Positions 18,894 to 27,928 of a DNA stretch of 64,000 nt are shown one piece after another. Made by a program: the position numbers and the translations under genes. Position 1 is the first letter of the stretch. Each line of letters opens with the position of its first letter. The notes beneath the pieces were generated by a model. That model searched no databases, was not told the DNA's origin, and saw only the letters and a program-made list of their open reading frames with translations. Source of the stretch: Paenibacillus silvisoli (GTDB taxonomy: Bacteria; Bacillota; Bacilli; Paenibacillales; Paenibacillaceae); assembly GCF_030866765.1 (NCBI RefSeq), contig NZ_CP133017.1, positions 4,260,001 to 4,324,000 on the forward strand, read 5' to 3'.

Positions 18894-20353
18894 ACTGGTC
18901 CCCACGTCAAGGACACTTTGAAAAAAGAGAGTTAGGCAACCGACAAAAGATGATTCCTGTACTGGACAGGGGTCATCTTTTTTAATCCCCATTGATATCT
19001 GTGATTGTTGTAGTAGTGGATATAGCGATCGATTTCAAGCTTTAGTTCATCCAAAGTGGAGCACTTGCGGCTTCTCACGTGGTCTTTCATGTGACCGTAA
19101 AAGGACTCCTGAGGCGCGTTGTCCCAGCAATTTCCTCGCCTAGACATGGACTGTCCAAGCCCCACCTTCTTCAGCAATTTCTGATATTGAGGACTTGTAT
19201 AGTGAGAACCCTGATCGGAGTGGATAAAGGCATCCTTGTGTAATTTTAACCGGCGCTGCTTCTTGAGTTGGTTAATGGTATCTGTCGATAATGACAGGTT
19301 GATTTGATTAGAGAGGTTGTAGGCGAGGAGTTCCCCTGTAGAACCATCCAGAATGGTGGACAAGTAGCCGAACTCTGAGTGACGCCCAAACGGGAGGTAA
19401 GTGATGTCCGTGAGCAGCACAAGACCCGGAATCCCCTTCTTGAAATCCCGTTGTAACTTGTTGGGTACAACCCGATGCTCTTGTGTTGCCTTTGCCATCC
19501 GTCTGTAAGGATTGGGCTTACGATGAGGACAAACCAGATTCAACCTTCGCATATGTCTGCGGATCCGTTTGCGGTTGTAGACGACTTGAAACTCATTTTC
19601 TAAGACCATCTTTATTGAGCGGGAACCCTTTTTATAGCCTCTTTGAGAGAATGCCCTTTGGATGAGTTCTCCAATCTCAGCGTCCCGTCGTGCTCTTTCT
19701 TTACGAGCCTCTGCGGTCCTTAAGTAGCTGTAATACCCCGAATGTGAGACATTAAGCAATTCGCATAAGTAACGCGTCATGCGTTTAAATCCTTGTTTTA
19801 CAGCATTTTCAACTAACTCGAATAGCTTATTTTTGGGGAGGCTTTCTCCCTTTGCTACCAGCAACCTTTCTGTCATGTCTGCTTTTTTTAGCAGTTCAAG
19901 TTGGGATTCCAGAAGCTTGATCCGTGCGTCTTGTTTAGCGATGATCTCATCGGACGTCATTTCTCGTTTAAGTGAACGGCCAGAGGATTCCTTGCGAGAG
20001 TCCGTGAGTCCGATAATTCCGTCTGTCTGATAGGCCTTTTTCCAGCGGTCCGCACTTTGCTCAACGCGCTTCATTCCTAGAACATCCACATTGAAGCCAT
20101 GGGCTTCGAAGATCTCTCTTGGCGTCTTACCCTGGATATATTGGTCGATGAACAACCTTTTAAACTCATCCGAATAGGTTATGGCTTTGTCACTTATTTT
20201 CGTGACGTACTTATTCTTTGAGAGATAATCTTGTTCTGCCTTAGAGAAAAGTTTCTTGCTCATGTTGCCCTCCTTAAATACCAATACCAGTATACAAAAA
20301 AGCCCCCATAGCCTAAACACTTTTTTCAAAGTGTCCAGTCTATGGGGACCAGT
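18894..20353 (-). mobile_element. IS3-family insertion sequence (complete, 1460 bp)
   Basis: Terminal inverted repeats of about 34 bases begin ACTGGTCCCCA at both ends and continue to GGACACTTTGAAAAAAG after a divergent six-base stretch. The element is flanked by the direct repeat TTAC (18890-18893 and 20354-20357), a 4-bp target duplication consistent with the IS3 family. It contains one long transposase gene and no passenger gene. The ends, duplication and gene are all intact, which suggests a recent insertion. Confidence 0.92.
18932..20263 (-). CDS. IS3-family transposase (single-frame)
   Basis: This 443-residue transposase has an N-terminal helix-turn-helix region (SDEFKRLFIDQYIQGKTPRE), a coiled coil with a leucine spacing (AKQDARIKLLESQLELLKK), and the rve/DDE catalytic core. 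The DDE residues are the Asp in LLTDITYLPFG, the Asp in HSDQGSHYTS and the Glu in NAPQESFYGHMK, the last two separated by the canonical 35 residues. Many IS3 elements split this into orfA/orfB joined by a frameshift; here it is one frame. The ATG at 20263 has AAGGAGGG four bases upstream. It appears functional. Confidence 0.94.
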   Translation of the reverse strand: MSKKLFSKAEQDYLSKNKYVTKISDKAITYSDEFKRLFIDQYIQGKTPREIFEAHGFNVDVLGMKRVEQSADRWKKAYQTDGIIGLTDSRKESSGRSLKREMTSDEIIAKQDARIKLLESQLELLKKADMTERLLVAKGESLPKNKLFELVENAVKQGFKRMTRYLCELLNVSHSGYYSYLRTAEARKERARRDAEIGELIQRAFSQRGYKKGSRSIKMVLENEFQVVYNRKRIRRHMRRLNLVCPHRKPNPYRRMAKATQEHRVVPNKLQRDFKKGIPGLVLLTDITYLPFGRHSEFGYLSTILDGSTGELLAYNLSNQINLSLSTDTINQLKKQRRLKLHKDAFIHSDQGSHYTSPQYQKLLKKVGLGQSMSRRGNCWDNAPQESFYGHMKDHVRSRKCSTLDELKLEIDRYIHYYNNHRYQWGLKKMTPVQYRNHLLSVA

Positions 20354-20410
20354 TTACCTGTGACGCCTTTTTCATTTTAGCGACTTGCAACGCTTCAATG
20401 CGGGCTTGCT

Positions 20411-21064
20411 TCAAAAATCCCGCTTCATCACTTTCTCGCTGCGGTCCATCGCATAATCGCTGAACGTGGAGAGCACGCTGTTGTACTCATCCTTGTCCGT
20501 AATGCGGATGCCGTTCACAAGCTCGTCGATCCGATCCTTCGGCAGGCTGCTTTCCATATAGTTCACATCCAATTGGAAAAACGTCCGCAGCACCTTTTCC
20601 TTCTTCGGCGAACCGTCATAGAGCGAGAGATTGCCGTCCCGATCCATGCTGAAGGTACCGTTCTGTTTGCAGGAGTCCGACAGGTCATCGATGCGCTCCT
20701 CCATGACGACCGCCTGCTGCGCATCCAGCACAGCCGTCCATCCCGGATGCTGCTTCAGCAGGCCGAGCGCTTCCTCGGACGACATGCTGCCTAGCGCCTT
20801 CATCTCCTCCCCGCATAAAAAGACACGGTGAAGCTTGACCGTTACACGGTCCGATTGCGATGCCAGCACCTCGATCACGCTGCGCATGCCGGCTGCCGGT
20901 TCATCGGAACGCACGCCGACTGCTTGTTCCTGCGCTTGCGCGGAACGAACGCCGGCAGCAAGAGACAGCATCGCGACGGCCAACAAGCAGCCCAGCTGCC
21001 ACATCGGGCGGCGGGTACGGCGCAGCTTCTGTTTCAGTTTTTTCCAGAGGCTGAATTCCATCAT
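20411..21064 (-). CDS. bofC: BofC-like forespore signalling protein
   Basis: BofC is secreted by the forespore into the space between the two spore membranes, where in B. subtilis it restrains the SpoIVB protease that triggers sigma-K processing. The 217-residue product has a membrane/signal segment (about residues 22-45, ending AQAQ). A central domain has VTVKLHRVFLCGEE at about residue 75, and the C-terminal domain includes ERIDDLSDSCKQNGTFSMDRDGNLSLYDG, the typical BofC pattern. The ATG at 21064 has GGGGGAG six bases upstream. Its place near ruvA matches B. subtilis, with an IS now lying between. spoIVFA/FB, acting in the same pathway, are also in this window. Confidence 0.88.
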   Translation of the reverse strand: MMEFSLWKKLKQKLRRTRRPMWQLGCLLAVAMLSLAAGVRSAQAQEQAVGVRSDEPAAGMRSVIEVLASQSDRVTVKLHRVFLCGEEMKALGSMSSEEALGLLKQHPGWTAVLDAQQAVVMEERIDDLSDSCKQNGTFSMDRDGNLSLYDGSPKKEKVLRTFFQLDVNYMESSLPKDRIDELVNGIRITDKDEYNSVLSTFSDYAMDRSEKVMKRDF

Positions 21065-21135
21065 CGGGAACTCCCCCTTTTACCTTTTTTGCTAGTGTTT
21101 CACCTCCGCTGGAGAAATATGCACAATGCTGGCAG

Positions 21136-21193
21136 CAAAAAATAAACCGCCCCGCTCATCATCGGATTCAACGTCCGAATGATGCCGGGGCGG
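21136..21193 (-). terminator. Terminator after the safA-like gene
   Basis: A near-perfect 20-bp stem on the minus strand: CCGCCCCGgCATCATTCGGA pairs with TCCGATGATGaGCGGGGCGG, followed by TTTATTTTTT. It lies just after the stop at 21205. Confidence 0.92.
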
Positions 21194-21204
21194 GTAGATC
21201 GAAA

Positions 21205-22884
21205 TTATCGGTTAATCCAAGGGAGACTTCCGCGGTTTTTAGGCTTAGGCGTACGGTTTGGGCGTACGACCGTTTTCTTTACCGTTTTGCGCGGCGTTGC
21301 GGATTTGCCTTCGGAGACGGCAATCGTCTCATCCTCGAAAGGGTCGATTTCATCCTCGCGCTTCTCATGGCAGCCGCAGTTGCATTTTTTCTTGCCGGTC
21401 GATGCGCCTGCTACCGCTGGAGATACAGGGGCTCCATAACCATAGCCGCCGAACGGGCCCATGCCTGCCGGAGATACCATCGACGGATCGAAGCCGTAGC
21501 CGCCTTGCGGGCCCATGTTAGCCGGGGACACCATCGACGGATCGAAGCCGTATCCGCCTTGCGGGCCCATGTTAGCCGGGGACACCATCGACGGATCGAA
21601 GCCGTATCCGCCGTGAGGTCCCATGTTAGCTGGGGATACCATAGACGGATCGAAGCCGTAGCCGCCTTGCGGGCCCATGTTAGCCGGGGATACCATAGAC
21701 GGATCAAAGCCGTAGCCGCCATGCGGACCCATGTTAGCTGGGGACACCATCGAAGGATCGAAGCCATAGCCGCCATGCGGACCCATTTCCGCTGGGGACA
21801 CCATCGAAGGACCGAAGCCATAGCCGCCGTGAGGACCCATTTCCGCCGGGGACACCATCGATGGACCGAAGCCATAGCCGCCGTGAGGACCCATTTCCGC
21901 CGGGGACACCATCGAAGGACCGAAGCCATAGCCGCCGTGAGGACCCATTTCCGCCGGGGATACCATCGACGGACCGAAGCCATAGCCGCCGTGAGGGCCC
22001 ATTTCTGCCGGGGATACCATCGATGGACCATGTCCGTAGCTTGGAGCTCCCCAAGGCAGCGTAACTGGCGGATTCCAATCCTGCGCAGGGCTCACCGCGG
22101 TCGGTTGGCCATAGCCGCCCGTCATTGCCGGCGATACCGCTTCAGGCATCTTCGGCATATCATACAACGACATGACTTCCGTTGCGGGTACGCCGTATTG
22201 CTTAAACAGATCGATATGCTGCTCATACGAGTTGTACACCGGGTATTTCTTCTCCGCGACCGGCGCGACCGGCGCTGGAAGCGGCGTAGGTACCGGCTCA
22301 GGCAGCGGCGTCGGCACTGGAGTAGGCGTAGGCGCTACTTGCTCGGCCAGCACTTCAGGCACCGGCATTGGCATTGTGCTCGGTTTTTCGCCGGTCGGCT
22401 TCTTGCCGATGAACGGCAGCGGAGCCGTCGACATTTTGCCCATCAAGCCCTGCACGCCCTGCATAACGGATGCCGGATGCAGCGGATGATGGCCGGTTCC
22501 GGACTTGTTGTTGCCGCCTTGCGCTGCCTGCATCGTCATTTCGTTCATCATATGCGACGAGCCCGGCTTAGGTATATTGACAACCTCTCCAGTCAGCAGC
22601 ACGTTCGGATTTTTCAGCTGCGGATTGGCTTTGATCATATCGCTGAGCGGAATACCCCATGCCTTCGAGAGCTTCCACAGCGTATCGCCCTGCGAGACAA
22701 CATGCTGGTGCATGATGTCCATGTTACCGTGATGAGAAGCCGGCACTTTGATCTTCGTCCCAATCTCGATCTGGTCCGGATTCGTAATGGTAGGGTTAAG
22801 CTTAATGATTTCTTCCAGCGAGACGTTGTATTTCTGCGAAATGAGATACAGCGTATCGCCTTTTTTGACAATATGAATTTTCAC
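21205..22884 (-). CDS. safA: LysM spore-coat assembly protein with tandem repeats (SafA-like)
   Basis: The 559-residue protein begins with two LysM domains (about residues 3-48, IHIVKKGDTLYLISQKYN; and 55-104, HVVSQGDTLWKLSKAWG), which bind cortex peptidoglycan. A Pro-rich linker follows (about 160-220), then eleven copies of an 18-residue Pro/Gly/Met repeat, and a short basic tail with CNCGCH (about residue 515) and KTVKKTVVRPNRTPK. SafA directs inner spore-coat assembly and has the same LysM-plus-low-complexity plan. The GTG at 22884 has AGGAGG upstream. Position near bofC and pheA fits the SafA neighbourhood. Orthology with SafA is likely rather than proven, as the repeats are lineage-specific. 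Confidence 0.82.
   Translation of the reverse strand: MKIHIVKKGDTLYLISQKYNVSLEEIIKLNPTITNPDQIEIGTKIKVPASHHGNMDIMHQHVVSQGDTLWKLSKAWGIPLSDMIKANPQLKNPNVLLTGEVVNIPKPGSSHMMNEMTMQAAQGGNNKSGTGHHPLHPASVMQGVQGLMGKMSTAPLPFIGKKPTGEKPSTMPMPVPEVLAEQVAPTPTPVPTPLPEPVPTPLPAPVAPVAEKKYPVYNSYEQHIDLFKQYGVPATEVMSLYDMPKMPEAVSPAMTGGYGQPTAVSPAQDWNPPVTLPWGAPSYGHGPSMVSPAEMGPHGGYGFGPSMVSPAEMGPHGGYGFGPSMVSPAEMGPHGGYGFGPSMVSPAEMGPHGGYGFGPSMVSPAEMGPHGGYGFDPSMVSPANMGPHGGYGFDPSMVSPANMGPQGGYGFDPSMVSPANMGPHGGYGFDPSMVSPANMGPQGGYGFDPSMVSPANMGPQGGYGFDPSMVSPAGMGPFGGYGYGAPVSPAVAGASTGKKKCNCGCHEKREDEIDPFEDETIAVSEGKSATPRKTVKKTVVRPNRTPKPKNRGSLPWINR
21433..22026 (-). repeat. Eleven tandem 54-bp repeats inside the safA-like gene
   Basis: Each 54-base unit encodes PSMVSPAxMGPxGGYGFx. 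The first five copies carry Glu at the variable site and mostly Gly at the end; the next five carry Asn and Asp. The last copy has Gly and Phe at the variable sites and runs into a divergent tail. Two homogenised blocks indicate separate rounds of duplication. The copies are contiguous with no spacers. Confidence 0.95.
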
Positions 22885-22992
22885 CCGCCAAAAACCTCCT
22901 GTCACGTTCGTACGCCTTGGGCAGACGCGGTAAACGCCCGTTATCAATCCCTACATCCTATGCATGAGGTGGGCGGGTGTCACCCATCCGCA

Positions 22993-23048
22993 CAAAAAAA
23001 ATAGTTGAATGCCCATACCTGGCTAGGCCAAGTGAAGACTTCAACTAT
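22993..23048 (-). terminator. Terminator after pheA
   Basis: On the minus strand ATAGTTGAA pairs with TTCAACTAT around a 30-base loop and is followed by eight T. It is placed eight bases after the pheA stop and ends the thrR-hom-thrC-thrB-pheA run. Confidence 0.8.
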
Positions 23049-23056
23049 CCTTGAAA

Positions 23057-23938
23057 TTAAGATTGCTCGGGCGATTCGTATTTGAAGCTTGGATAGCTTC
23101 CCAATACGCGAACCTGACAGCCGATCGCTTCGATCTCGGCGATCGCCGACGGCAGCAGAATCGTATCCATCGACATTTCGATATCGATCAGAAAATAGTA
23201 ATTGCCCAGCTTCTTCTTGGTCGGACGCGACTCGATCCGCGACAAGTTGATCCGCCGCCACGAGAAGGCGGAGAGCACCTGATGCAGCGCGCCCGGATAA
23301 TCTTCCGGCAGCGTAATGAGGATGCTCGTCTTGTGCGTCTGCGATTCGCGCAGCGTAAACGGCTGCTGGCCGACCAGCAGAAAGCGGGTGTAATTGTTGT
23401 CGTGATCGGTTACGGCCGACTCCAGCAACGACAGCTCGTTGTCCGCAGCGGCCGATACTTGTCCGATCGCAGCCCAGCCGCGGCCGGGGTTGTCTCTGAC
23501 GATGCGCACCGCTTCCGCTGTGCTGCTGACATGCTCCAGTTCCGCGTGCGGCAGATGCCGCTTCAGGTACTGCGTACATTGCGCCATCGCGACCGGGTGG
23601 CTCATCACTTTGACGATTTTACCGTACGCCAGCTCGCCGTCCGGAGCCAGCTCGCTTGCATCGCCGATGAGGTTCTGAATGGATGGGTACACCCACTCCG
23701 CTTGAATCGGAAGATTCACTTCGTCTACGAGCCAGTCGGTATGTAAGCTGACGGAGCCGTCAATCGTATTCTCGATCGGAATAATGGAATAGTCCGTTTT
23801 GCCCTCGGCCGTCGATAGAAAAACATCGGCGATCAGGCGATGATACGCATATTGAATGTCGGCCCCGCGGCCGTTTAGTAAATATCGTGCTGCCTCATCG
23901 GATGTTGAGCCTTTCGTCAAACATGCTACGCTTATCAT
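23057..23938 (-). CDS. pheA: Prephenate dehydratase
   Basis: PheA converts prephenate to phenylpyruvate in phenylalanine synthesis. The 293-residue protein has a PDT domain with SIIPIENTIDGSV near residue 50 and the catalytic NNYTRFLLVG near 178. A C-terminal ACT domain has GALHQVLSAFSWRRINLSRIESRP, the segment that binds Phe for feedback. The usual N-terminal LGPxGTF signature is altered to LTKGSTSDEA. The start overlaps the thrB stop as ATGA, so the gene is the last in a threonine operon rather than with other aromatic genes. It is preceded by thrB and ends at a strong terminator. Confidence 0.95.
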   Translation of the reverse strand: MISVACLTKGSTSDEAARYLLNGRGADIQYAYHRLIADVFLSTAEGKTDYSIIPIENTIDGSVSLHTDWLVDEVNLPIQAEWVYPSIQNLIGDASELAPDGELAYGKIVKVMSHPVAMAQCTQYLKRHLPHAELEHVSSTAEAVRIVRDNPGRGWAAIGQVSAAADNELSLLESAVTDHDNNYTRFLLVGQQPFTLRESQTHKTSILITLPEDYPGALHQVLSAFSWRRINLSRIESRPTKKKLGNYYFLIDIEMSMDTILLPSAIAEIEAIGCQVRVLGSYPSFKYESPEQS

Positions 23939-24912
23939 GCTCTGACTTCTCCTTTAATCCGTTCCATAAACGGTTGTGCCTGTTGATCGGCGCTGACGGT
24001 AACCTCCGGCCCTTGGACGCATGGCTCCAGCCACATCGTCTGTGCCCGGATGCCCTGCCCCTTCAGCGTATCGATCAGGAAAGCTTCAAGCTCCGCCTTG
24101 CGCGGGCTCTTCCGGTCCACGAGCGTCAGCAGCGTCGGACCTGCGCCGCTTAAAGCGACGCCAAGCGCGCCATGCTCCGTCGCTTGCTCCAATATTTCCG
24201 CCATGCCCGGCACCATTGCGGCGCGGTACGGCTGATGCATCCGGTCGCGCATCGCAAACCGGATTAAGTCCAAGCTGCCGCTGGCAAAGGCCGCGACCAG
24301 CAGCGAGCTGTTCGCGACATTGAATACAGCGTCCTTCATCGAAATTTGCGTCGGCAGCGCATGACGCGCTTTCTCCGTCGACAGTTCGAAGTCCGGAATG
24401 GCAACGAGCACTTCCAGATCGGCATGCGGCTCGATCCGGACTTTCTCGGCGCGCTGGCCGTCCCAGGCGGACACGACGATGCCGCCGAACAGCGAGGCGC
24501 TGACATTGTCCGGATGGCCTTCCAGCTCGCTGGACATCTGGAACAGCTTGTCCTCGCTGAGCGGACTGCCGATCAGCGCGTTGGCCGCAACGAGCGCCGC
24601 GATAATCGCGGAAGCGCTGCTGCCGAGCCCGCGCGTCAGCGGGATTTCGCTGTACATCGAGACATGCAGCTCCGGCACGCTGACGCCGGCTTCCTCGAAC
24701 ACCTGCTGCGCCACGGTATAGATCAAATTCGTTTTATCGGTCGGAATGCCTTCCGTCCCGTCTCCATGCAGCTCGTAAGTCGTGATGCCGTCCGCTGGAA
24801 TCGACAGCTCGACCCAAATATAGAGAGACAGCGCCATGCCAAGCGTGTCAAAGCCCGGACCGAGATTCGCCGTGCTGGCCGGGACCTTTACCAATACCCG
24901 GCGGTTCATCAT
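23935..24912 (-). CDS. thrB: Homoserine kinase
   Basis: ThrB phosphorylates homoserine for threonine synthesis. The 325-residue GHMP kinase has the N-terminal [20 protein letters not shown] and the phosphate-binding loop [21 protein letters not shown] at about residue 88. The C-terminal [15 protein letters not shown] motif is present near residue 265. It overlaps thrC upstream (ATGA) and pheA downstream (ATGA). Confidence 0.98.
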   Translation of the reverse strand: MMNRRVLVKVPASTANLGPGFDTLGMALSLYIWVELSIPADGITTYELHGDGTEGIPTDKTNLIYTVAQQVFEEAGVSVPELHVSMYSEIPLTRGLGSSASAIIAALVAANALIGSPLSEDKLFQMSSELEGHPDNVSASLFGGIVVSAWDGQRAEKVRIEPHADLEVLVAIPDFELSTEKARHALPTQISMKDAVFNVANSSLLVAAFASGSLDLIRFAMRDRMHQPYRAAMVPGMAEILEQATEHGALGVALSGAGPTLLTLVDRKSPRKAELEAFLIDTLKGQGIRAQTMWLEPCVQGPEVTVSADQQAQPFMERIKGEVRA

Positions 24913-25982
24913 TTTACCGCACCTTCAAGCTCGCGGATGGCATTCATGACGGCTTCCTCGGTATCTTCAACGACGATCGGCTCCGCTTGTACGCTCTTAA
25001 TGGCGATATTAGGGTCCTTCAAGCCATGTCCGGTCAGCACGCAGACGACCGTTTCGCCGCCCTTGAACGCGCCTTCGCGCTTCAGCTTGAGCACGCCGGC
25101 GATGGACGCCGCCGAAGCCGGCTCCGCGAAAATCCCCTCGCGGCTCGCGATCAGCTTGTACGCATGAAGAATCTCTTCATCCGTTACATAGTTGATTTGG
25201 CCGTTCGATTCTTCCGCTGCCGCTACGGCCGTCTTCCAGCTTGCCGGGTTGCCGATCCGAATCGCCGTTGCGATCGTCTCCGGCTCCGCGATCGGCTCGC
25301 CTTTCACGATGGCCATCGCGCCTTCCGCTTCGAAGCCGACCATTTTCGGAAGCGAGCTGATTTTGCCGCGCTCGCGCAGCTCCTTGAAGCCTTTCCAGTA
25401 AGCCGAAATGTTGCCCGCGTTGCCGACCGGAATCGCCAAGTAATCAGGCGCTTCGCCGCCCAGCTGATCCACGACCTCGAACGCAGCCGTCTTCTGGCCT
25501 TCGATGCGGTACGGGTTTACCGAGTTGACGAGCGTAATCGGATGCTTGGCCGTAATATCGCGAACGATTTCGAGCGCACGGTCAAAGTTGCCGTTGATGG
25601 CGATAACCTTCGCGCCGTAAATGATCGCTTGCGCCAGCTTGCCTAGCGCAATGTTATTGTTCGGGATGAGCACGATGCAGTTCAAGCCGCCGCGCGCCGC
25701 GTATGCCGCCGCCGCTGCCGACGTGTTGCCCGTGGATGCGCACATGATCGTCGTGCTGCCTTCCTCCATCGCTTTCGCAACCGCCATGACCATGCCGCGG
25801 TCTTTGAACGAGCCCGTAGGGTTGAGGCCTTCATATTTGAAGAAGAGGTTCAGCCCAAGCTCCTTGGACAGGTTCTCGGCGCGCACGAGCGGCGTGTTGC
25901 CTTCTTGCAGCGTCAGCATCGGCGTCTTTTCGTTAACCGGCAAATAATCTTTGTACGTTTCGAGCAAGCCTAGATATCTCAT
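24909..25982 (-). CDS. thrC: Threonine synthase
   Basis: ThrC is the PLP enzyme that makes threonine from phosphohomoserine. The 357-residue protein carries the PLP lysine in [11 protein letters not shown] near residue 58 and the phosphate-binding glycine loop in [11 protein letters not shown] near residue 187. The start ATG at 25982 has AAAGGAG upstream, and a 63-base gap separates it from hom. Confidence 0.98.
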   Translation of the reverse strand: MRYLGLLETYKDYLPVNEKTPMLTLQEGNTPLVRAENLSKELGLNLFFKYEGLNPTGSFKDRGMVMAVAKAMEEGSTTIMCASTGNTSAAAAAYAARGGLNCIVLIPNNNIALGKLAQAIIYGAKVIAINGNFDRALEIVRDITAKHPITLVNSVNPYRIEGQKTAAFEVVDQLGGEAPDYLAIPVGNAGNISAYWKGFKELRERGKISSLPKMVGFEAEGAMAIVKGEPIAEPETIATAIRIGNPASWKTAVAAAEESNGQINYVTDEEILHAYKLIASREGIFAEPASAASIAGVLKLKREGAFKGGETVVCVLTGHGLKDPNIAIKSVQAEPIVVEDTEEAVMNAIRELEGAVK

Positions 25983-26045
25983 GGGATGTTAGGACTCCTT
26001 TATATGTGAAAATAAATAATTAGCCTTATAGCCAAGTCAAGCCTT

Positions 26046-27332
26046 TTAGCCTTCTACGCGGTACACGCTCTTGATCTGCTTGACGACGTCCATGCTTTCC
26101 AGCGCTTTCAGCACCTTATTCGCCGCCGCTTTGTTCGCGTCATGCGTAATGATGATGATTTCCGCTTCCTGAATGTTCGGATTCGGCTGCTGCAGGACGG
26201 ATTCCAAGCTTACCTCGTATTCGGCGAACGCTTGCGTAATGCGTGCCAGTACGCCTGCGCGGTCCGCGACGTGAAGCAGCATGAAATATTTCGAAGCGAT
26301 TTGCTCGTCGGTCTTGAGCTTCTTCTCTTTATATGCGATTTGCTCCTGCTTGCCGTTCACGCCAAGCTTCAAATTCTTCACGACCGCGACAAGGTCCGCC
26401 ACAACGGAAGTCGCCGTCGGCAGCTCGCCTGCGCCTGCGCCGTAGAACATCGTTTCGCCAACCGCTTCGCCGTACACGTAAACCGCGTTGAACACGCCGT
26501 TGACCGACGCGATCGGGTGCGACAGCTTGACCATCGTCGGCTGTACGCTGACGCTGATATAGTCGTCCTGGCGCTCGGCGATGCCAAGCAGCTTCACTTC
26601 ATAGCCTAGACGCTTCGCGTACAGGATATCCTCGCGGCTGATGGAGGAGATGCCTTTCACGTCGACATCTTCGAGCGCGACGTTGGCGCGGAAGCCGAGC
26701 GTCGCAAGAATCGTCATTTTGCGGGCTGCGTCCAAGCCTTCCACATCGGAAGTCGGATCCGCCTCGGCGTAACCGAGCTCCTGCGCTTCCTTCAGCACGT
26801 CGGCATAGGCTGCGCCTTCCTTGCTCATTTTGGTCAAAATATAGTTCGTCGTACCGTTTACGATGCCCATAATCTTCGTGATGCGGTCGGACGAGAAGCC
26901 CTCGATCAGCGTACGGATAATCGGAATGCCGCCGGCAACGCTCGCTTCGTACAGCACGTCGCAGCCGTTCTCCTGCGCCTTCGCCAAAATTTCCGGACCG
27001 TGCAGCGCCATCAAATCCTTGTTGGCCGTTACGATATGCTTGCCGCGGGACAGCGCTTCGAGAATGTACTGCTTCGTCAGCTCGATGCCGCCCATCACTT
27101 CGACGATTACATCGATATCCGGATTATAAATGATTTCCCACACGTCTTCCGTCAGCTTATCGGAAGCGATGCTGATGGAGCGCGATTTATTTTTATTTTG
27201 CACAAGCACTTTCTCGATGACGATCGGGGAGCCGACTTGGCTCTCCAAATCGGATTGATGGCCCTCCACGATGCGGACGACGCCCGTTCCCACCGTTCCC
27301 AAGCCGAGTAAGCCTACTTTTATCGGTTTCAT
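26046..27332 (-). CDS. hom: Homoserine dehydrogenase
   Basis: Hom reduces aspartate semialdehyde to homoserine, the branch point to threonine and methionine. The 428-residue protein has the N-terminal NAD(P)-binding GLLGLGTVGTGVVRI. The homoserine-dehydrogenase core includes GIVNGTTNYILTKM and YAEADPTSDVEGLDAARK, and a C-terminal ACT domain (about 350-428) provides likely threonine feedback. The ATG at 27332 has CTGGAGG upstream. First structural gene after the regulator thrR. Confidence 0.98.
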   Translation of the reverse strand: MKPIKVGLLGLGTVGTGVVRIVEGHQSDLESQVGSPIVIEKVLVQNKNKSRSISIASDKLTEDVWEIIYNPDIDVIVEVMGGIELTKQYILEALSRGKHIVTANKDLMALHGPEILAKAQENGCDVLYEASVAGGIPIIRTLIEGFSSDRITKIMGIVNGTTNYILTKMSKEGAAYADVLKEAQELGYAEADPTSDVEGLDAARKMTILATLGFRANVALEDVDVKGISSISREDILYAKRLGYEVKLLGIAERQDDYISVSVQPTMVKLSHPIASVNGVFNAVYVYGEAVGETMFYGAGAGELPTATSVVADLVAVVKNLKLGVNGKQEQIAYKEKKLKTDEQIASKYFMLLHVADRAGVLARITQAFAEYEVSLESVLQQPNPNIQEAEIIIITHDANKAAANKVLKALESMDVVKQIKSVYRVEG

Positions 27333-27360
27333 TGTTCTGTTTTCCTCCAGTTCGTATTCT

Positions 27361-27798
27361 CTATCCTTGCCCGATGATCAGCGCTTTGCGCACGCCGTCG
27401 TGTTTGCGGATGCTTTCGATCAGCTCGGTAAGCGAACCGTTCAGCATCGAAATATCGACGGAAATGACCACATTGGCAAGCCCTTGCAGCGGGATGGTTT
27501 GATGGATCGTAAGCACGTTTCCTTCCGTGCCGGCAACAAGGCCGAGCACTTTCGACAGGACGCCCGAACGATGGTCGAGGTCCATGGAAATGGTGACGAT
27601 CGCCTCCCGGTTCATTTGATTTTGCGTATAAACGCCATCCTTATACTTGTAGAAGGCGCTTCGGCTTAAGCCTACCCGCTCTGTCGCTTCATGAACGGTA
27701 GCCGCTTCGCCGCGCCGGAGCATTTCCTTTACTTGAATCGTCTTCAAGATCGCTTCCGGCAACATGTCCTCGCGGACGACAAAATATCGTTCCTCCAC
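27361..27798 (-). CDS. thrR: ACT-domain regulator ThrR (YszB/PheB family)
   Basis: The 145-residue protein has a helix-turn-helix-like N-terminus (TVHEATERVGLSRSAFYKYKDGVY, about residues 33-56) and a C-terminal ACT domain (REAIVTISMDLDHRSGVLSKVLGLVAGTEGNVLTIHQ). This is the layout of B. subtilis ThrR/YszB, which controls threonine genes. The GTG at 27798 has GGGAGG seven bases upstream and yields the family length. An in-frame ATG further upstream would lie before the predicted transcription start. It heads the hom-thrC-thrB-pheA operon and is therefore a good candidate autoregulator. Confidence 0.86.
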   Translation of the reverse strand: MEERYFVVREDMLPEAILKTIQVKEMLRRGEAATVHEATERVGLSRSAFYKYKDGVYTQNQMNREAIVTISMDLDHRSGVLSKVLGLVAGTEGNVLTIHQTIPLQGLANVVISVDISMLNGSLTELIESIRKHDGVRKALIIGQG

Positions 27799-27841
27799 TT
27801 GCCGTCCTCCCGTAAAAGACATTTGTTCTTCCATAGAGGAC

Positions 27842-27870
27842 ATTATAACGAAGTTTGATGAAAGCATCAA
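27842..27870 (-). promoter_or_regulatory. Sigma-A promoter with overlapping palindrome ahead of thrR
   Basis: TTGATG (27865-27870) and TATAAT (27842-27847) are spaced by exactly 17 bases. The -35 box is also the left half of a perfect 16-base palindrome TTGATGCTTTCATCAA (27855-27870), which looks like an operator. Confidence 0.75.
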
Positions 27871-27928
27871 TAGGCAATGCACAGCAATAACCCCTATTAT
27901 ACCTGATTTGACCCCCATTGGAATAAAA

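Larger units (their letters stand above)
18866..20374. terminator. Intrinsic terminator split by the IS insertion
   Basis: Left of the IS lies AAAAAGCGCCGCAGGTA and right of it TACCTGTGACGCCTTTTT. Joined after removing the IS and one copy of the TTAC duplication, they make a terminator hairpin with an 8-base loop (GGAAACCT), A-rich and T-rich flanks, and one bulged base. The IS landed in the loop region. It probably served the bofC transcript on the minus strand. Confidence 0.65.

Noticed and set aside
18932..20263. Transposase as a fused or broken orfA/orfB pair
   Set aside because: The frame is continuous, all catalytic residues are present and the start has a strong ribosome site, so it is read as an intact single-frame transposase.
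21433..22026. Regular 54-bp repeats as a possible CRISPR array
   Set aside because: Units are contiguous without spacers, in frame, and encode part of a LysM coat protein.
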